Assembly (NCBI GenBank): GCA_963555705.1
Contig: OY743170.1
Coordinates: 13,183,096 to 13,247,095, forward strand
DNA: 64,000 bases
Source: Ligustrum vulgare
Taxonomy: Eukaryota; Streptophyta; Magnoliopsida; Lamiales; Oleaceae
Reading direction: 5' to 3'
Position numbers and translations under genes: made by a program. Below the pieces are notes generated by a model that had not been told where the DNA came from, searched no databases, and was given only the letters and a program-made list of their open reading frames with translations. Positions 10,501 through 22,730 of the stretch are shown here, piece after piece (the first letter of the stretch is position 1; each line of letters begins with the position of its first letter).

Positions 10501-12103
10501 GTGGAATTAATTATCATCCAGGAAAAAGCCAACATTGTTGCTGATGCATTAAGTCATAAAACACCTATTGGAACAAGGAGATCAAAAGAACTTCAAAAAA
10601 ACATGGAAAGATTACAACTAGTAGTTTTGGAGTCTGAAAAAGCTCAAATAAATGTTTTAGTGGTACAACCGACACTACTGGAATTAATATGGGAACCCAG
10701 AAAACAGATCTGTTTGTAGATAAGTTACGACATAGAATAAGTCAAGGATCTTCTGATTTTATAATCTCAAGCGAAGGAGTTATTATGTGCAATACCCGAA
10801 TTTATGTATCCCCACAAGTCAGAAATAAGATTTTTGAGGAAGCACATAACACTCCATACTCAATTCATCCAGGAAGTACGAAGCTGTGTCAAGATATCCG
10901 ATCCCAATACTGGTGGCCAAGAATGAGAAAAGAAATAGAAAACTTTGTCACTAGATGTCTGACCTGTCAACAAATAAAGCAGAACATCAACGACCTGTAG
11001 GCACTTTACAACCACTTCCAATACCCGAATGGAAATGGGATAAGAATACTATGTATTTTTTCAGTGGATTACCAAGAGTAATGAAAGGCTATGATGCGAT
11101 GTGGGTAATTGTGGATAGACTTACAAAGTCAGCTCATTTCCTTCCAATCAAAATGACCTATAAATTGGAACAACTTGCAAATTTGTATATTCAAGAAATT
11201 GTTCAATTACATGGTGTGCCTCTATCCATTACCTCAAAACGTGATCCTCGCTTTCTATCAAGATTTTAGCAAGAAATACACAAGGAATTGGGAATGAGAT
11301 TGCATTTTAGTACTTCTATTCATCTAAAAACAGATGGACAATCGGAACGAACAATTTAGACATTAGAAGATATGCTAAGAGCATGTATACTGGCTTTTGA
11401 ACAAAGTTGGGATTATTATTTATCTTTAGTTGAGTTTTCATACAATAACAGCTATCAAGCATCCATTGGAATGCCACCCTATGAAGCTCTATTTAGAAGG
11501 AAGTGTCGATCTCCTTTAAATTGGAATGAAACTGGAGAACGTTCATTAGTGAATTCAGATATGTTACAAGAAATGTTACAAGTGGTAGAAAGAATAAAAA
11601 TGAAACAGCTCAAGACCGACAAAAGAGCTATGCAGATAAAAGAAGAAGGCCTCTTGAATTTGCAGTAGGAGATCAGGTATTTGTGAAGATTTCACCAATT
11701 AAACGATTGCTAAGATTTGGAAAGAAAGGTAAGTTAACGCCAAGATATATCAGTCCTTTTTCCATCTTATAAGAATTGGATAAGAGGCCTATAAATTAGA
11801 ATTACCCGAGAAATTGCAACGCATGCATAATGTTTTTCATGTCTCAACTCTTCAAAAATACATTCATGATCCATCTCACATTTTGAAAAATGTTCCGGAT
11901 GATATACAACCTGATTTAAACCTTGAAGAAAAACCCATCCAGATCATAATGAGGGAAGTTAAACAGCTTTGAAATAAGATCGTACCCTTAGTACTACTCT
12001 TGTGGAAAAGCACTGCAATTGAGGAAGAAACCTGGGAAAGAGAAGAGGAGATGAGACAAAAATATTCGGAACTTTTCTCAGGTAATTTCGAGAACGAAAT
12101 TCT
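10501..12103 (+). pseudogene. Gypsy-1 integrase and C-terminal region remnant
   Basis: An HHCC zinc-binding segment (AHNTPYSIHPGSTK to CLTCQQIK, 10850-10980) is followed by the catalytic core from 11025. In the core the first Asp position reads NTMYFFSGLP and the second reads SKRDPRF, so at least two of the D-D-E residues look altered, and stops occur at 11267 and 11357. The C-terminal GKLTPRYISPF and HNVFHVSTLQKYIHDPSHIL blocks, and a chromo-like tail ending EETWEREEEM, run to about 12075. The order and tail match plant Del/Tekay-like gypsy elements. Confidence 0.87.
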
Positions 12104-12119
12104 TTTAAGAGGGGAAGAT
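12104..12119 (+). other. Gypsy-1 polypurine tract
   Basis: TTTTAAGAGGGGAAGAT lies immediately before the 3' LTR, the expected place for the plus-strand primer of reverse transcription. Confidence 0.8.
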
Positions 12120-13975
12120 TGTAACGATCCACTTTTTCTGACCTAAATAATTAAATGAATTTTGACTCATGTATCGATACAAGTATCGATACATAGAGAA
12201 ACAAAAATAATTGATCCATGTATCGATACATGTATCGATACTTGCAGAAACCCAGGAAGGGTTTTACACGTGTATAAGTGTGGCTTGCTGGACTTAACAG
12301 GTTCAAACACCTGTCAAACATGTAGAGGAAGCTAACATGCACACTAATACCTCAAGCTTCTAGCTTCCCTTACTTTTCTATGCTAATTTAGGGTAATAAT
12401 GACCTAGAAACATTAAATTAAGCAAGAAATCTGAACCTAGGTGCTAGAATTCAAGTATAAATAGAACAACTCATGTTGCTAGGAACTGCTCTAGCTAAAA
12501 ACGTGAGAGAAAGAGAGAGGAAGAAAGGGAAACTTTACTTTTACAAGAATTCCAAAGGTAGTCTTTGATCTTGAATCATAAATTTTATAAAAAAAAAAGG
12601 CTGGGATCATGTTTAGAATGCTGGAAAAGGTTTTGCACGAATTCTGTTTAGATCAGAATTCAAAAACTATAGAATCCATTCATCATGTATCGATACATGT
12701 ATCGATACATGAAAGAACCAGGAGCTGAATATGTATCGATACTTCCATTTAATTCAGTGTAATAGAAGTTTGACAATTTTATTTCTTCTTGATTTTCAGG
12801 TTCTAAACAAGGCAAGCAACCCTGCAATAGTCTTAAATGCTACTTCGTGCAAAATCATTGATATTTTATCTTGTTCTCTTGAAATTTTTGATTGCATTAT
12901 TACATTCAATTTTGTTATCCCGCTTGATCTACGCCTTATGACGCTTGACTTGATTGAATCACGGGAAGTTTTTTCCTGCTTGAAATATATGATCAGGATA
13001 TTAAGTCCTGCTGGAATTATTGCGCGCACGGGATAACATGTGTTTTGTAATACGGGCCCTCTCGAAACTCATGTTTTAAAACTAAAAATCTTGTTACTTT
13101 TTGAATACCATTTTATTCATATTTTTCACGTTTTATTTCAGATGCTTGATCGTGAATACTTTAAACCAACTTCTCGAGGGTGGAAAGCTTCAGAGGATGG
13201 TCTGATTTATATGTACATCTAGGAAACTGAGGTTTAGAGTTATCCTCCAGATCATTCCTTTTTATATCATTATGGATATACAAAAATGAAGGTCGAATAT
13301 TATGGTGTTAATACGCTTGAACTAGTCTACACGGATGTTTCTAATTTTACTAATATGTAGTACGAGGTTTATTTTGGAATAATGTAAAAACCTCGATAGC
13401 GGCTTTAAAATAACATACATATGTAAATTATGCATGTTTCCATAAAAGTTATGTTTTATTTATCGATACTTGTTACTATGCTTGTCTAACTAACTAACTT
13501 TTAAAATTTAATGGTTTCTTGGTAACCTTCATGTATGGATACATGCAGATGGATAGTTAACAACTTGTAAGCTTGTAATTGCATTATTCTTTTCGTTTAT
13601 ATACATACGCTATAAATAATTTAAACTGTTTATCATGATCAGATATAAAAAAATGACAAACCTTTGTCTTTGATAAGATATCATTACCTCTAGCTTCTTA
13701 AATTGAAAGATTTTGATATTATTCATTTTTATATGTTATAACGCTAGAGATATTTGATTCCAAAACTTTAATCAGAATCTCATACTAATGATAAGACAAG
13801 TAAATTCATTAGAACATTTCAGTTTTACAATTTAAGCTCTCTTTCTTACTAGTATCTATACATGTATCGATATTTACATGAAAATAGTAATTCTGGTTTT
13901 GTCAAAACAACTGCATATGTGCTATCAAAATGTGAAAAGTTTCCACTGAATTTTTAATGAATTTTGTGCGCCACA
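12120..13975 (+). repeat. Gypsy-1 3' LTR (1856 bp)
   Basis: It matches the 5' LTR along its length apart from the nested solo LTR, with scattered substitutions and small gaps (for example a 9-base gap near 12285). It ends GCGCCACA followed by the target duplication TCGTC. TGTATCGATACA palindromes recur at 12170-12245 and 12685-12740. Confidence 0.92.
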
Positions 13976-14029
13976 TCGTCCCTTCAAGTAATTAAAAGTT
14001 GAAGGACATTAATCTTTGTTAAAATGGTT

Positions 14030-15300
14030 AGCGGGCATGAATTCTATTTTTCTATAATCTTCGAATGAGATAGTAGTTCCTTAAATATATACACATATCA
14101 TCGATGAGACCCAGGTTCCCTCTCTTGTGCGATTGCTCCTTTGTCTTCATAGTATTTATCACTGGAGCTACAATACAAGGAACGTTCATAGTTCATTAAT
14201 GAACTAAATGATCAAGATTGCTTCTCAAGCATATATGTATTTGGTCTCTGTTGTATAGTTTAGCGATCTCCCTTTTTTAAATCATTTTAAACTAACTACA
14301 CCACTACTATAAGTTAATTCACAATCAAACTGAATATTTCCTTCACCCTTTCTCGGACTGAAGGGTTGTATCTCTATACCCAAAGACTATAAGTCTACAT
14401 TTCCCCTCATATCTATTGTACTCTTAGTGCTTCTCAAGTACTCAAAAATACAAAAAGTGTCGTACATAGTGTCGCGTTTTAGAAGATCTTATTGTCAAAT
14501 AATCAAGTATCATCTCCATATCATTCTTTCTCAATACGTGTGTTAAACACCATTTGAGAAGATTAATCCCATGACTTTTGGGATCTAATCTTACATTGAA
14601 TTCATTTATATTAACGACATTAGCATTATATCTATGTACGTGGATTGAGAAATCAAAACAACCTTCCAGATCTATCTCTATAGATTTTTGTTCCCAAAGT
14701 GGATGTCTTATTTCTCAAATCCATCATGGAAATTTTTTAAATAATTGCACTTTCACTTTCAAGGTTAGAGATTCAACTTCTAATCAATAATATGTCATCT
14801 ACATATAGTGTCAGAAAAATTGAACACTTCCACTAACCTTTTATATACACAAATTATTCATCTTCAATTTTTGGTAAAATCAAACAGTTTGATTATCTCA
14901 TAAAAATTAAGATTCTAGCTCTGTGAGACTTGCTTTAATCCATTATTAGATCTTTGTAGCTAGTATACTATGTTTGAATATTTAAGGATTCAAAACATTC
15001 GGATTGTGCAATACACAAATCCCTTATCAAGACTCCTATCATGGAATATAGTTCTGACATCCATTTTTTCATTTCATAATCATAGTATGTTGCTACCGCA
15101 AGTAGAATCCTAATTGGTTCAGACATCATGATTGGTGTGAAGATTTCATCAAAGTCAACTCCTTGAATTTTCTTGTAATCCTTTACCACTAGTCTTGTCC
15201 TAGGAACATTACCATCCATGTCGATCTTATTCTTGTAAACTCATTTACAGCCTATAGATCTTACCATTTTCAAGAAGATCAAACAAATTCCAAAACTTGT
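14030..15300 (-). pseudogene. Copia-1 reverse transcriptase and ribonuclease H remnant
   Basis: Reading leftward on the minus strand, about 15255-15170 gives VYKNKIDMDGNVPRTRLVV, then GVDFDEIFTPIMM and RILLAVATYYDYE (to 15065), the usual start of copia reverse transcriptase. The catalytic YVDD is intact at 14794-14805 in the context LYVDDILLI. Around 14200-14090 pieces like GAIAQ and HLIR context mark the C-terminal ribonuclease H, but frames shift repeatedly. The end meets the left LTR near 14010, so the usual ending of the polyprotein is missing. Confidence 0.75.
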
Positions 15301-15559
15301 TTACATGAAGTTCATTTCGGATTCCAAGCTTCCTGCCATATCATTTTGTGAACATTTGACTTGGCTACTGTGTAGATACAGACTCATCATTATTAATGGC
15401 TAATACAATATTAGCAATCAAGGACCTCTAACTCAATGGAGTACAAATTATTCTAATATCTTTTACATAGAGCTGGTGCGTTCTCAGTTGTCACTATGTC
15501 CTATATATATATATAATCATGAACTTTTTCTTGTTCTACTTTTACTCCCACTTTCTCTT

Positions 15560-16500
15560 GGATGAACTGTTTCTCTAAAATATTGACAAAATTCGAGATA
15601 GAATTTCTTTCTCGATAGGAATGTAGAAATAATATTCAACCATCTTTTGGATATCCCAAAAATATATATTGGACTAAGGCTCTAGATTATCCATGTCTAG
15701 CATACTTTTGATAAGTATCAAGGTTTTAAATCTTTGCGCGATGAATATTTGACATATGAAATCTATAACTTATATGGACTTTGATCAACTGATTCTTATG
15801 GAACACGACTAAATGTGTAACATAAAGTGTTCAATGCAAAGCTCAGAAGTTATTTTGGAGATTTTGCAAGACTTTGTCAATGATTTCATCAATTGCAATC
15901 TTTCTTCTTTTAGATACGACATTGTGCCGAGGCATGTGCAAAAGAGTTATCCGTGCAAAAACTATATTCTCTTAACATTATATTGAAGTCAGCAGTTAAA
16001 GTATTCTTCACTTTGATCAAACCTAACTGCTTAGAATATTTTATCATTTTGATCTTCTAATTTATATTTATATTATTTGAACTTTTCAAACTCTCAAATG
16101 TAAATTTCATTATAAATAACCATGACTATCAAGGTTATCTAATGATTAAAGACCACTCTGACATATGCTTAATTACATTCGAATGGGCTTAGTTGATCAA
16201 TCATCCTACTTTTCCTATTTTCAGAAAAGATAATTTACCTCCATGGTGATATATATATCTCCAATAATTGAATTAGTCAAGTGTCAGATTTAAGTGTGAC
16301 TTCTTCTATGTCTTATCCTTCTTCAGAATGGAGAATTTGTTATTTACTTGACTTCCATAGTGTCGCATCTAAATTAACGAATAACTATTATTTTTAATTA
16401 AAAAGGAATCACTCTATGTCTAAACATGAAATGGAAGTGTCGTTCTTCATAAGAACTGTAACAATTTGTCTAATTTCAAAATGAATAAGAAGGCGAAGAT
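15560..16500 (-). pseudogene. Copia-1 integrase remnant
   Basis: On the minus strand PRHNVVSKRRK (about 15925) and IFLGYPKDG with YYFYIP (about 15660-15620) are recognisable as the middle and end of a copia integrase. Frames are interrupted many times, and no D-D-E core could be read with confidence. Sequence beyond 16000 is too degraded to assign domain by domain. Confidence 0.6.
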
Positions 16501-16547
16501 ATGTGAGAGCTTCTTAAGTTATTCAAGTAACATTTGCATTATTACCT

Positions 16548-16713
16548 ACACATAGGTCTCTTACCATTTTTCGTAATTTTCTTCTTAAAGCCATTGTATA
16601 TTGTCGGTATCTCATACTCGATTGGCTAAAACACATAGGTCTCTTACCATTTTTCGTAATTTTCTTCTTAAAGCCATTGTATATTGTCGGTATCTCATAC
16701 TCGATTGGCTAAA
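16548..16713. repeat. Perfect 83-bp tandem duplication
   Basis: Bases 16548-16630 and 16631-16713 are identical by eye. Each unit starts ACACATAGGTCTC and ends GATTGGCTAAA. Confidence 0.95.
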
Positions 16714-18748
16714 GAATTAAATTAAAGAACCTCTATTGAATAGAAAATTGAAGTAGAAGATTCACCAAACTTCTCACTCTTTAGTTCGGTTAAGGAGGCC
16801 TTGCAATTATTAATTTAGTGTCCTATTATTGACATGTTCAAGAATAGTATTCTCGATCACATTGTGTTTGAGATCAATTCTCAAATGATGACACCATTCC
16901 AAGGATTTTAGTAAATGAATTTGTTTAGCATCAATGACAATAACAAATTCGTGATAACTCAAATTTAAAACTCATACACAAAAAAAAAAAAAAAAAAAAA
17001 AGCTAAGATAGAATCAAGTATTATCATGCATAAATTAATTTAATAAGATCTTTTACAAAATCGCTCCAACTATTTTACTAGAATTAATGACCCTCAACAT
17101 TAATCTCGTGGAATCCTATAAAATTCACAGTGGGTTAGGATTCCTTTTGTTCTATTAGAATCTTGAGTGACTTAAATAAGCCCCAATAAAACATTCAGGT
17201 ATCTACTCCTATCAATCACATCTCCATGTGACTCCTAGATCATCAAGTAGATAACTCTTTATCACACATTTTACTTGACTGTGCCTCCAAAATCTCATCT
17301 CCTTGAATGACTCAACAAAAGATAGATTTATGTTAAATTCTACCCATTGTTCAAAAACATCTTATGTTTCATAGAAATAAACACACATTCCCACTTGTAG
17401 CCTTGAGTGACTCAACAAGTCGCATCGAGGTCGGATTCTGGTTTTCCAGTAAAATAATGGAAGGAACTTTGTATTAACTAATCAATACAAATTTAATAAA
17501 TTACTTCCAAAAACTGTATCCCTTTTTGATGGGTTAAATCTGACCCATTGTTCAAAAGTATCTGATACTTTATAATGAGAAACAAATCTACCAGGGAGTA
17601 ACCTTGAGTGACTCAACAAGCTGATATCAATAGCAGACTCTGGTTTTTCATTATAACAATGGAAAGCATATGACTTAATATAATTTTAAGTGAGGATTTG
17701 GTCTCATCATTCCTATGTAGATTAAATAATATCAGCCATGCAATTAATCGTATATATAATATTACTGTGGATAATTATGGACGATATATCTAGTCTTCTC
17801 GAGCCATGAAGAATACTAGTTGGTCAATTTCTATGAGACATTGCATTCGATCATTGAATGTTAAATAATATAATTTCCATCTACTGCTACAACATTTATC
17901 TTATACTAGTTGTCTTCTTGTGGCCAGCTGCAACTTATATCCTATACTAGGTGGTACGCATGCCTGTATTCGCTAGCCTAAATAAATTAAATAATAGACC
18001 CGCAGACCCAATTAAATAATAATAGGCTCGCAAGCCCAACCAATAAAAGCAGAATAAATTAACCATGTATCCAACCAATCACACATGTCGAGTCTATAAT
18101 CATGCACTAAATACACATTCATCATATAAATGTATAATAATATAATATCTAATATTAAATAAATAAGTTCCAAGTTTCTAGCAATTTTGATCGTCTATAC
18201 AAATTTAGATAAAACAAATCGGAACAATAATTAATTAATCAAATCAATTGGTTAACTTAATTAGCTTGTATTTAATTAAAATCATATTTTAATTAAATGC
18301 AAACTTAGAGTCCAACTCTAATTCCAAAAGGGAAATCGAATTACCATCTTAATTTAGGATAACACTCCTAAAATAAAATAAAATTCAATTTAGTAAATTA
18401 ATTAATTACTTTAATTGATGGGTTTATTCAATTAAAATCAAATTTTAGTTAAATATCAAATTAGAGTCCAACTCCAGTTTTAAAATTCCAGGCTAATTGA
18501 ATTTAGGATCAAGTTCTAAATGAAATTCAGATAATAATTAATTAATCAAATCAACTAATTATTGAATCGAATTTGATTAACATCAAGTTTTAATTAAACA
18601 CCATATTAGAGTCCAAACTCTAATTCAAAAATTAGGGAAAATTGAATTAACATTTCAATTTATGATAATACTCCTAAATAAAATAAAATAAATTTAGGGT
18701 CAAAATTATATATTTTGTTAAAATCCAATTTTAACAGTAATTTAAAAG
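16714..18748 (-). repeat. Copia-1 leader-side sequence with direct repeats
   Basis: No protein is readable here. An approximately 190-base segment with CCCATTGTTCAAAA and CCTTGAGTGACTCAACAAG occurs twice (17335-17470 and 17545-17670). Further right, 18225-18720 holds three diverged units of about 130 bases with TTAATTAAA and TTAGAGTCCAACTC cores. A run of 21 A residues lies at 16981-17001. The position between the gag/pol remnants and the right LTR suggests the untranslated leader of Copia-1. Confidence 0.55.
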
Positions 18749-19123
18749 CTAAGGTAGCATTCTGTTTGTATTTTATTTTGTATTTTCATTTTGAAAAATG
18801 TTTTATGTTTCCTATTTTTATTTTTGTTTTCAAATTTACTGAAAACGTGTTTGGTTTGCCATTTCTGAAAATTGGCTCTGAAAATGAAAAGCTGGAAAAC
18901 AAGTTCTGTTTGAGATTTTGCAAAAAACAACTTAGACTGTTTGTTAAGAATTGAGTAATAACAGGCAAAAAGAGGCAAACTGAGATCAATTATGATGCAC
19001 TTAAAACTTGGGACGTTTACAAAGTACATTCCCATCAAATTAATAATTAATATAATGAAATGAGAAATAATATATAAGTAACAAGAAACAAGGGTCGAAA
19101 ATTGGCAATCAAGCAGACAAGAC

Positions 19124-19339
19124 CTAGATAAACATCTTCTTGCATTCGAAAGAAAATCTAAAGCCTTTTTGAAGTTGAAATGGCTTCAAATTTATTAAAC
19201 AATCCTTCAAACTAACAGCAAGCGGAATCAACATTAATTTATCCCATTCAGGGGCATTACCAATTCTCTTATGCACGGAAACTTCACCATTGGCAACTAA
19301 GGAGTGTTTATGAGGAAAGAAAGTACATTTTGGAAAGAA
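19124..19339 (-). pseudogene. Exon-like open frame inside the Mutator-like element
   Basis: A minus-strand frame of 71 codons is open from a possible splice acceptor (CTTTTAG just before 19339) to a TAG at 19124-19126. It contains HSLVANGEVSVHKRIG and EWDKLMLIPLAVSLKD, has a balanced composition, and looks more like real coding sequence than its surroundings. A second piece on the same strand near 20155-20120 reads ATGCTGAACTCCGACAAC followed by a CAG/GTACAA donor-like site. I do not recognise the protein. This may be a captured host gene fragment. Confidence 0.35.
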
Positions 19340-20308
19340 CTAAAAGCAGTAGAAAACTGAAGCCTTCCCTTGAAATATACAGGATTTTGAGCATGATGAC
19401 AGTCAATGCATAACCTTATAAGTTTTATAAAGTATGGGATTGGGACACTAGGTAGCTTCAGAGGATGCATTTTTTCTTAGGAAAGATGGAATTTCTAATT
19501 ATTGACATTAATTCATGGAATATTCTTGTAACCTTTTAAGCACTCAAAACACTAGTAAAATATTTCATGGAAACAGAACAAGAGGCAATGCAATGGAAAT
19601 AAATTAGATTAGAGTTGCCTTTGTTTTTCAAGAGTTGCTAAAAACCTCCAATTCTAAATAAAGGACTGATGCCATTATATTTTGACAAACTTCACTCACC
19701 ATCCCAACTGTTAAATCACGCTCATGCCAGAATATTTAGTTGCTTTTATTTATCAAAGGCTAATGGCCACTCTTTCACTGGAAATTGCACTTTATATTTA
19801 CAGTTTATTAATCGCATTCAAATAAGTAAAGGTAAGAAGTTAACACATATCCGAGAATGTAACAGGTATTAAGGATAATCACTCTTTCCTTGTATAAATT
19901 AACAATTATTATAATAAAAAAAATTCTCACAACTCGTTCAAAAAGTTTTTGTTTCCAAGATTTGATTCAAACTTTATAAATTGAAAGCATGTATTTGTGA
20001 AGGTTTTTGTGGGTGATTTCAGAAGAACCACCACCACCACCACATCAAGAAATGGCGGTCTGATTTGGTGGACATTCTGATGATTATTACTATAATAAAA
20101 GAGAAAATTTGTACCTGTTTGTGTTGTCGGAGTTCAGCATATCCGGTGAGATATTGTGATAGGACGGATCTTGCTTTCGAAAACGGAAAAGGGGAGGAGA
20201 GGGGTGTGACTTGCTGATTGGAGGAGAAGTGAAGACGCTTTAGGTTTATAGTGGTTATAGTTGAAACAGAAAATTAAAAAAATAAAAAAATAAAAGAGAG
20301 AGTGGCGG

Positions 20309-20367
20309 TTTGGATCGAACTTGTGACCTCTATTGTGATAAATGTATAGTTCTCTAATTGAGCTAGT
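20309..20367 (-). ncRNA. tRNA-like fragment with box A and box B
   Basis: On the minus strand, GACTAGCTCAATTAGAG (box A-like) is followed about 25 bases later by GGTCACAAGTTCGATCC (box B-like), in tRNA spacing. No full cloverleaf could be built. It could be a SINE remnant or a degraded tRNA. Confidence 0.4.
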
Positions 20368-20686
20368 CCAACTCTTGTCAAAATGAGGCATTTTCAGCCT
20401 TTTGAATTGTTGCTTCGTTTCCATTGAAAAAGTTCAAAACGATGAATTCATCATATTGTATTTTCTTTGCAAACTTTTTTCTTGTTTTGGAAAACTCGTT
20501 TTGGAGAATGATAAAGATAACACGTTTTTGAAAATAAAAACAGAAAATAGCTTAAAAACAGTAAATAGAACATGACCTAAGAATTTTAAATTGGGTCAAA
20601 ATTGTAAGTTGATTCAAATCCATTTTAAAATCAAATTTATACCCCTTGTAAATTTACAATTAAAGTCCTTTTTCGAAAAAATTGCA

Positions 20687-21437
20687 GGGTAATTATATAG
20701 ACACCACATAATTTGTTAATCACACCACATTATATATACACATTTATTGAAATATAAATTTTATAAATGCACCACATTCGTTTTTACAAAAATAACCTTC
20801 TCTAAATAAAATGAAAAGAAAATGGTACACCACAATCATTTAGGGACTTTCCATCTTCATCTCTCCATGGCTTTACTCCAACCCCTCTTCAACAATGGTT
20901 GGGGGAGGAATTCAAAATCAGAATCCAGAAATGAATTTAATACCGTGTTTTCTGTCTTTTCAAAATTTTAGAAAGCAAAAACTCCTTCATCGTGTTCTTC
21001 TTGACACTTTCTTTCACTTTGTTTTTTCTTTAAAAAAACTGAGATGACGTAGAAGAGAATCCAAATGAATAATATTAATATTACAATTAAAAGTAGCACA
21101 GCATAATATAAAATGAAGCCTCTGTTTGTTAAAAGTTGTATATTTAAAAACATGTTTTTTTTATATTTTCGAGGTAAAATAAGTTGTTGAAAAGTAGAGA
21201 GAGAAAATGTGTGTGGTTAAAAAGTAATTGAGGGAATTGTGTTGTTTAAAAACATTAAAAAAAACCTATTTTGCCAAACAGAGGCTTAGGGTTTCTAATA
21301 TTTGTAGTGTACATAAGAATAGAAAAATAAGATTAATATAATGGGTGGTTATTTCAGTAAATTTAATTGTGGTCAAATTAGTAAATATGAAAAGTGTGGT
21401 GTGGTTAACAAAATTTGTGGTGTTAATATAATTAACC
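20687..21437. mobile_element. Mutator-like MITE (751 bp) with 9-bp target duplication AAAATTGCA
   Basis: AAAATTGCA flanks the element perfectly at 20678-20686 and 21438-21446. The ends are long imperfect inverted repeats of about 100 bases: GGGTAATTATATAGACACCAC on the left (read in part), and GGTTAATTATATTAACACC from the right in reverse. A 9-base duplication with long terminal inverted repeats is typical of Mutator-like elements. No transposase is present, and a smaller MITE is nested inside. Confidence 0.88.
21116..21287. mobile_element. Nested small MITE with AAGCCTCTGTTTG ends
   Basis: The 172-base segment begins AAGCCTCTGTTTG and ends with its complement CAAACAGAGGCTT. A truncated relative lies inside Helitron-1. 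No clear target duplication was found. Confidence 0.65.
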
Positions 21438-21446
21438 AAAATTGCA

Positions 21447-21700
21447 ATCAAACCCATATTTAAAATTACACCTAGACCCTCGAATTTTACAAATTACATG
21501 ACAGGTCTTTCATATTAAAATTGCATTTTGACCCTTGAATAGAATATTGCAAATAGGGACCTGATATTTTTAAAATAGTAAAAGAGACCCCTGCCCCAAT
21601 TTTGAACTTTATCCAAATATTGCAAATGGGCCCTTGAAATTTTCAAAATTGCAGAGGAGGCCCCCATCCCAAATTCTCCCTCACCCGATTGAAACTCTTC
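21447..21700 (-). repeat. Copia-1 leader array of ~60-bp AT-rich units
   Basis: On the minus strand the segment repeats phrases such as AAGGGCCCATTTGCAATATT, GGTCCCTATTTGCAATATTC and AAGGGTCAAAATGCAATTTT. Each unit pairs an A/T run with a GGG/GGTC word. It lies just inside the GC-rich block next to the primer site. Confidence 0.6.
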
Positions 21701-22042
21701 GCTCTCCTAGGCGGCTCCAACATTACTGTGTGCGGCGGGAACTGCTACTATGTCACGACGGCATCACGCCGCTGTCCATAGCAAGCCGCGAAGCAGCGTA
21801 AAGTCCCGCTGTGGTACAGCGGTGCTTCGCTTTGTCTGCATACAGCGGCGTTTGCCGCTGCGAAGGGGCGCTCGAAGCACGCCTATAGTGCTGCATATAC
21901 CAACAATGTTTACAGAGCTGCTTAACTGCAGCAGCGACCATGCCGCTCCGATGTGCAACGATGATCATGTCGCTCCGATGTACAGCAGTAGCGTGAATTC
22001 CAATGACTGCTGCCTCGTGTTCCCGGTAGCAATAGTTGCCTC
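21701..22042. other. GC-rich block in the Copia-1 leader
   Basis: Both strands hold open frames (plus 21750 onward, minus 21753-21968) because the block is rich in CpG and GCC/CGC. There is no recognisable domain, so these frames are likely incidental. Its place, between the primer site and the AT-rich leader array, parallels the GC-rich block of Copia-2. Confidence 0.5.
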
Positions 22043-22549
22043 CAGGGACGGAGCTAGAGATTCGAGTGAGTGGGGGCCAAAATTTTCAAATGGTGTGAGG
22101 GGAGGGCGGAGGTCTCCTCTCGGGGGTTCGGGGGCGGAGCCCCCGAAATTTTTTTGAACCAAAATGATTGAAATGACGAAGCAAATATGACAATACATCA
22201 TCAATAATCAATTTTAAACTCTATTTGAGTCAATCTCATTGTTCTCAACTCTATTTGAACTCTCCTCAACAACATTTTCTTGACGATGTCTTTTTATTTA
22301 ATATCTCTCCATAATCTATTAATCTGAAATATCAAACATGACAATACATCATCAATAATCAATTCTAAATTATTCGCATTTGCAAATTTCCCAATTTTAA
22401 TCCATTTTCTTTAAAGAAACAGGGAGATCAATTTTTTTTTTTTTGCCTAACCGCCCCCAAACAGGCCCAAACCGAAAACTGGGCTCAAATTTTTTCAGAT
22501 CCCAGTGTGGGCCATGGCCCACACTGGGCCTATAGAAGATCCGTCCCTG
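22043..22549. mobile_element. hAT-type MITE (507 bp) with target duplication GTTGCCTC
   Basis: GTTGCCTC flanks the element perfectly at 22035-22042 and 22550-22557. The ends CAGGGACGGAGCTAGAG and, in reverse, CAGGGACGGATCTTCTATA match for the first 11 bases. An 8-base duplication with CAGGG ends is typical of hAT elements. Inside, a 28-base segment (TGACAATACATCATCAATAA and onward) occurs twice, near 22188 and 22337. No transposase is present. Confidence 0.9.
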
Positions 22550-22715
22550 GTTGCCTCCAGTTACTCCGACCCGATTTTGGACCCAAAATTCATTTTATTT
22601 TCAAAATCAGATTGGAAGAAGAAAATCAATTTTTCACAAAAGTTAGAAATGTGAAAATCATTCAATCTTACTAAATTCGTTAAAGCATTAACAAACTCTA
22701 ACAAATAAAAAGGTA

Positions 22716-22730
22716 GATTCTAATATCACT
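22716..22730 (-). other. Copia-1 primer binding site (degraded)
   Basis: GATTCTAATATCACT next to the right LTR resembles the complement of the initiator tRNA-Met site (GCTCTGATACCA) with several changes. It fixes the minus-strand orientation of Copia-1. Confidence 0.55.

Larger units (their letters stand above)
2743..13975 (+). mobile_element. Gypsy-1: Ty3-gypsy element with target duplication TCGTC
   Basis: Long LTRs at 2743-5470 and 12120-13975 begin TGTAA and end GCGCCACA. The 5-base duplication TCGTC flanks the element at 2738-2742 and 13976-13980. The interior runs in gypsy order: gag, protease, reverse transcriptase, ribonuclease H, integrase. The C-terminal motif of the type WE-x-E-EEM-then-ELF resembles the Del/Tekay group. 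The element carries a nested solo LTR in its 5' LTR and a Helitron in the reverse transcriptase. Many stops and lost catalytic residues make it non-functional. Confidence 0.93.
18749..20581. mobile_element. Probable Mutator-like element (1.8 kb), possibly a Pack-MULE
   Basis: The ends are imperfect inverted repeats of about 45 bases: CTAAGGTAGCATTCTGTTT on the left, and CTTAGGTCATGTTCTATTT when the right end is read in reverse. AT-rich flanks (ATTTAAAAG left, AATTTTAAA right) could be a diverged 9-base target duplication. It interrupts the Copia-1 leader. No transposase is present. The interior holds exon-like pieces on the minus strand, as in elements that have captured host gene fragments. 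The superfamily call rests on the end style and is not certain. Confidence 0.55.

Noticed and set aside
20309..20367. A functional tRNA gene on the minus strand
   Set aside because: Box A and box B are present, but the acceptor and anticodon stems cannot be formed.
21750..22157. A 135-codon GC-rich plus-strand gene
   Set aside because: The frame runs across the left end of the hAT MITE at 22043, so its C-terminal third is transposon sequence, and the rest has no domain.
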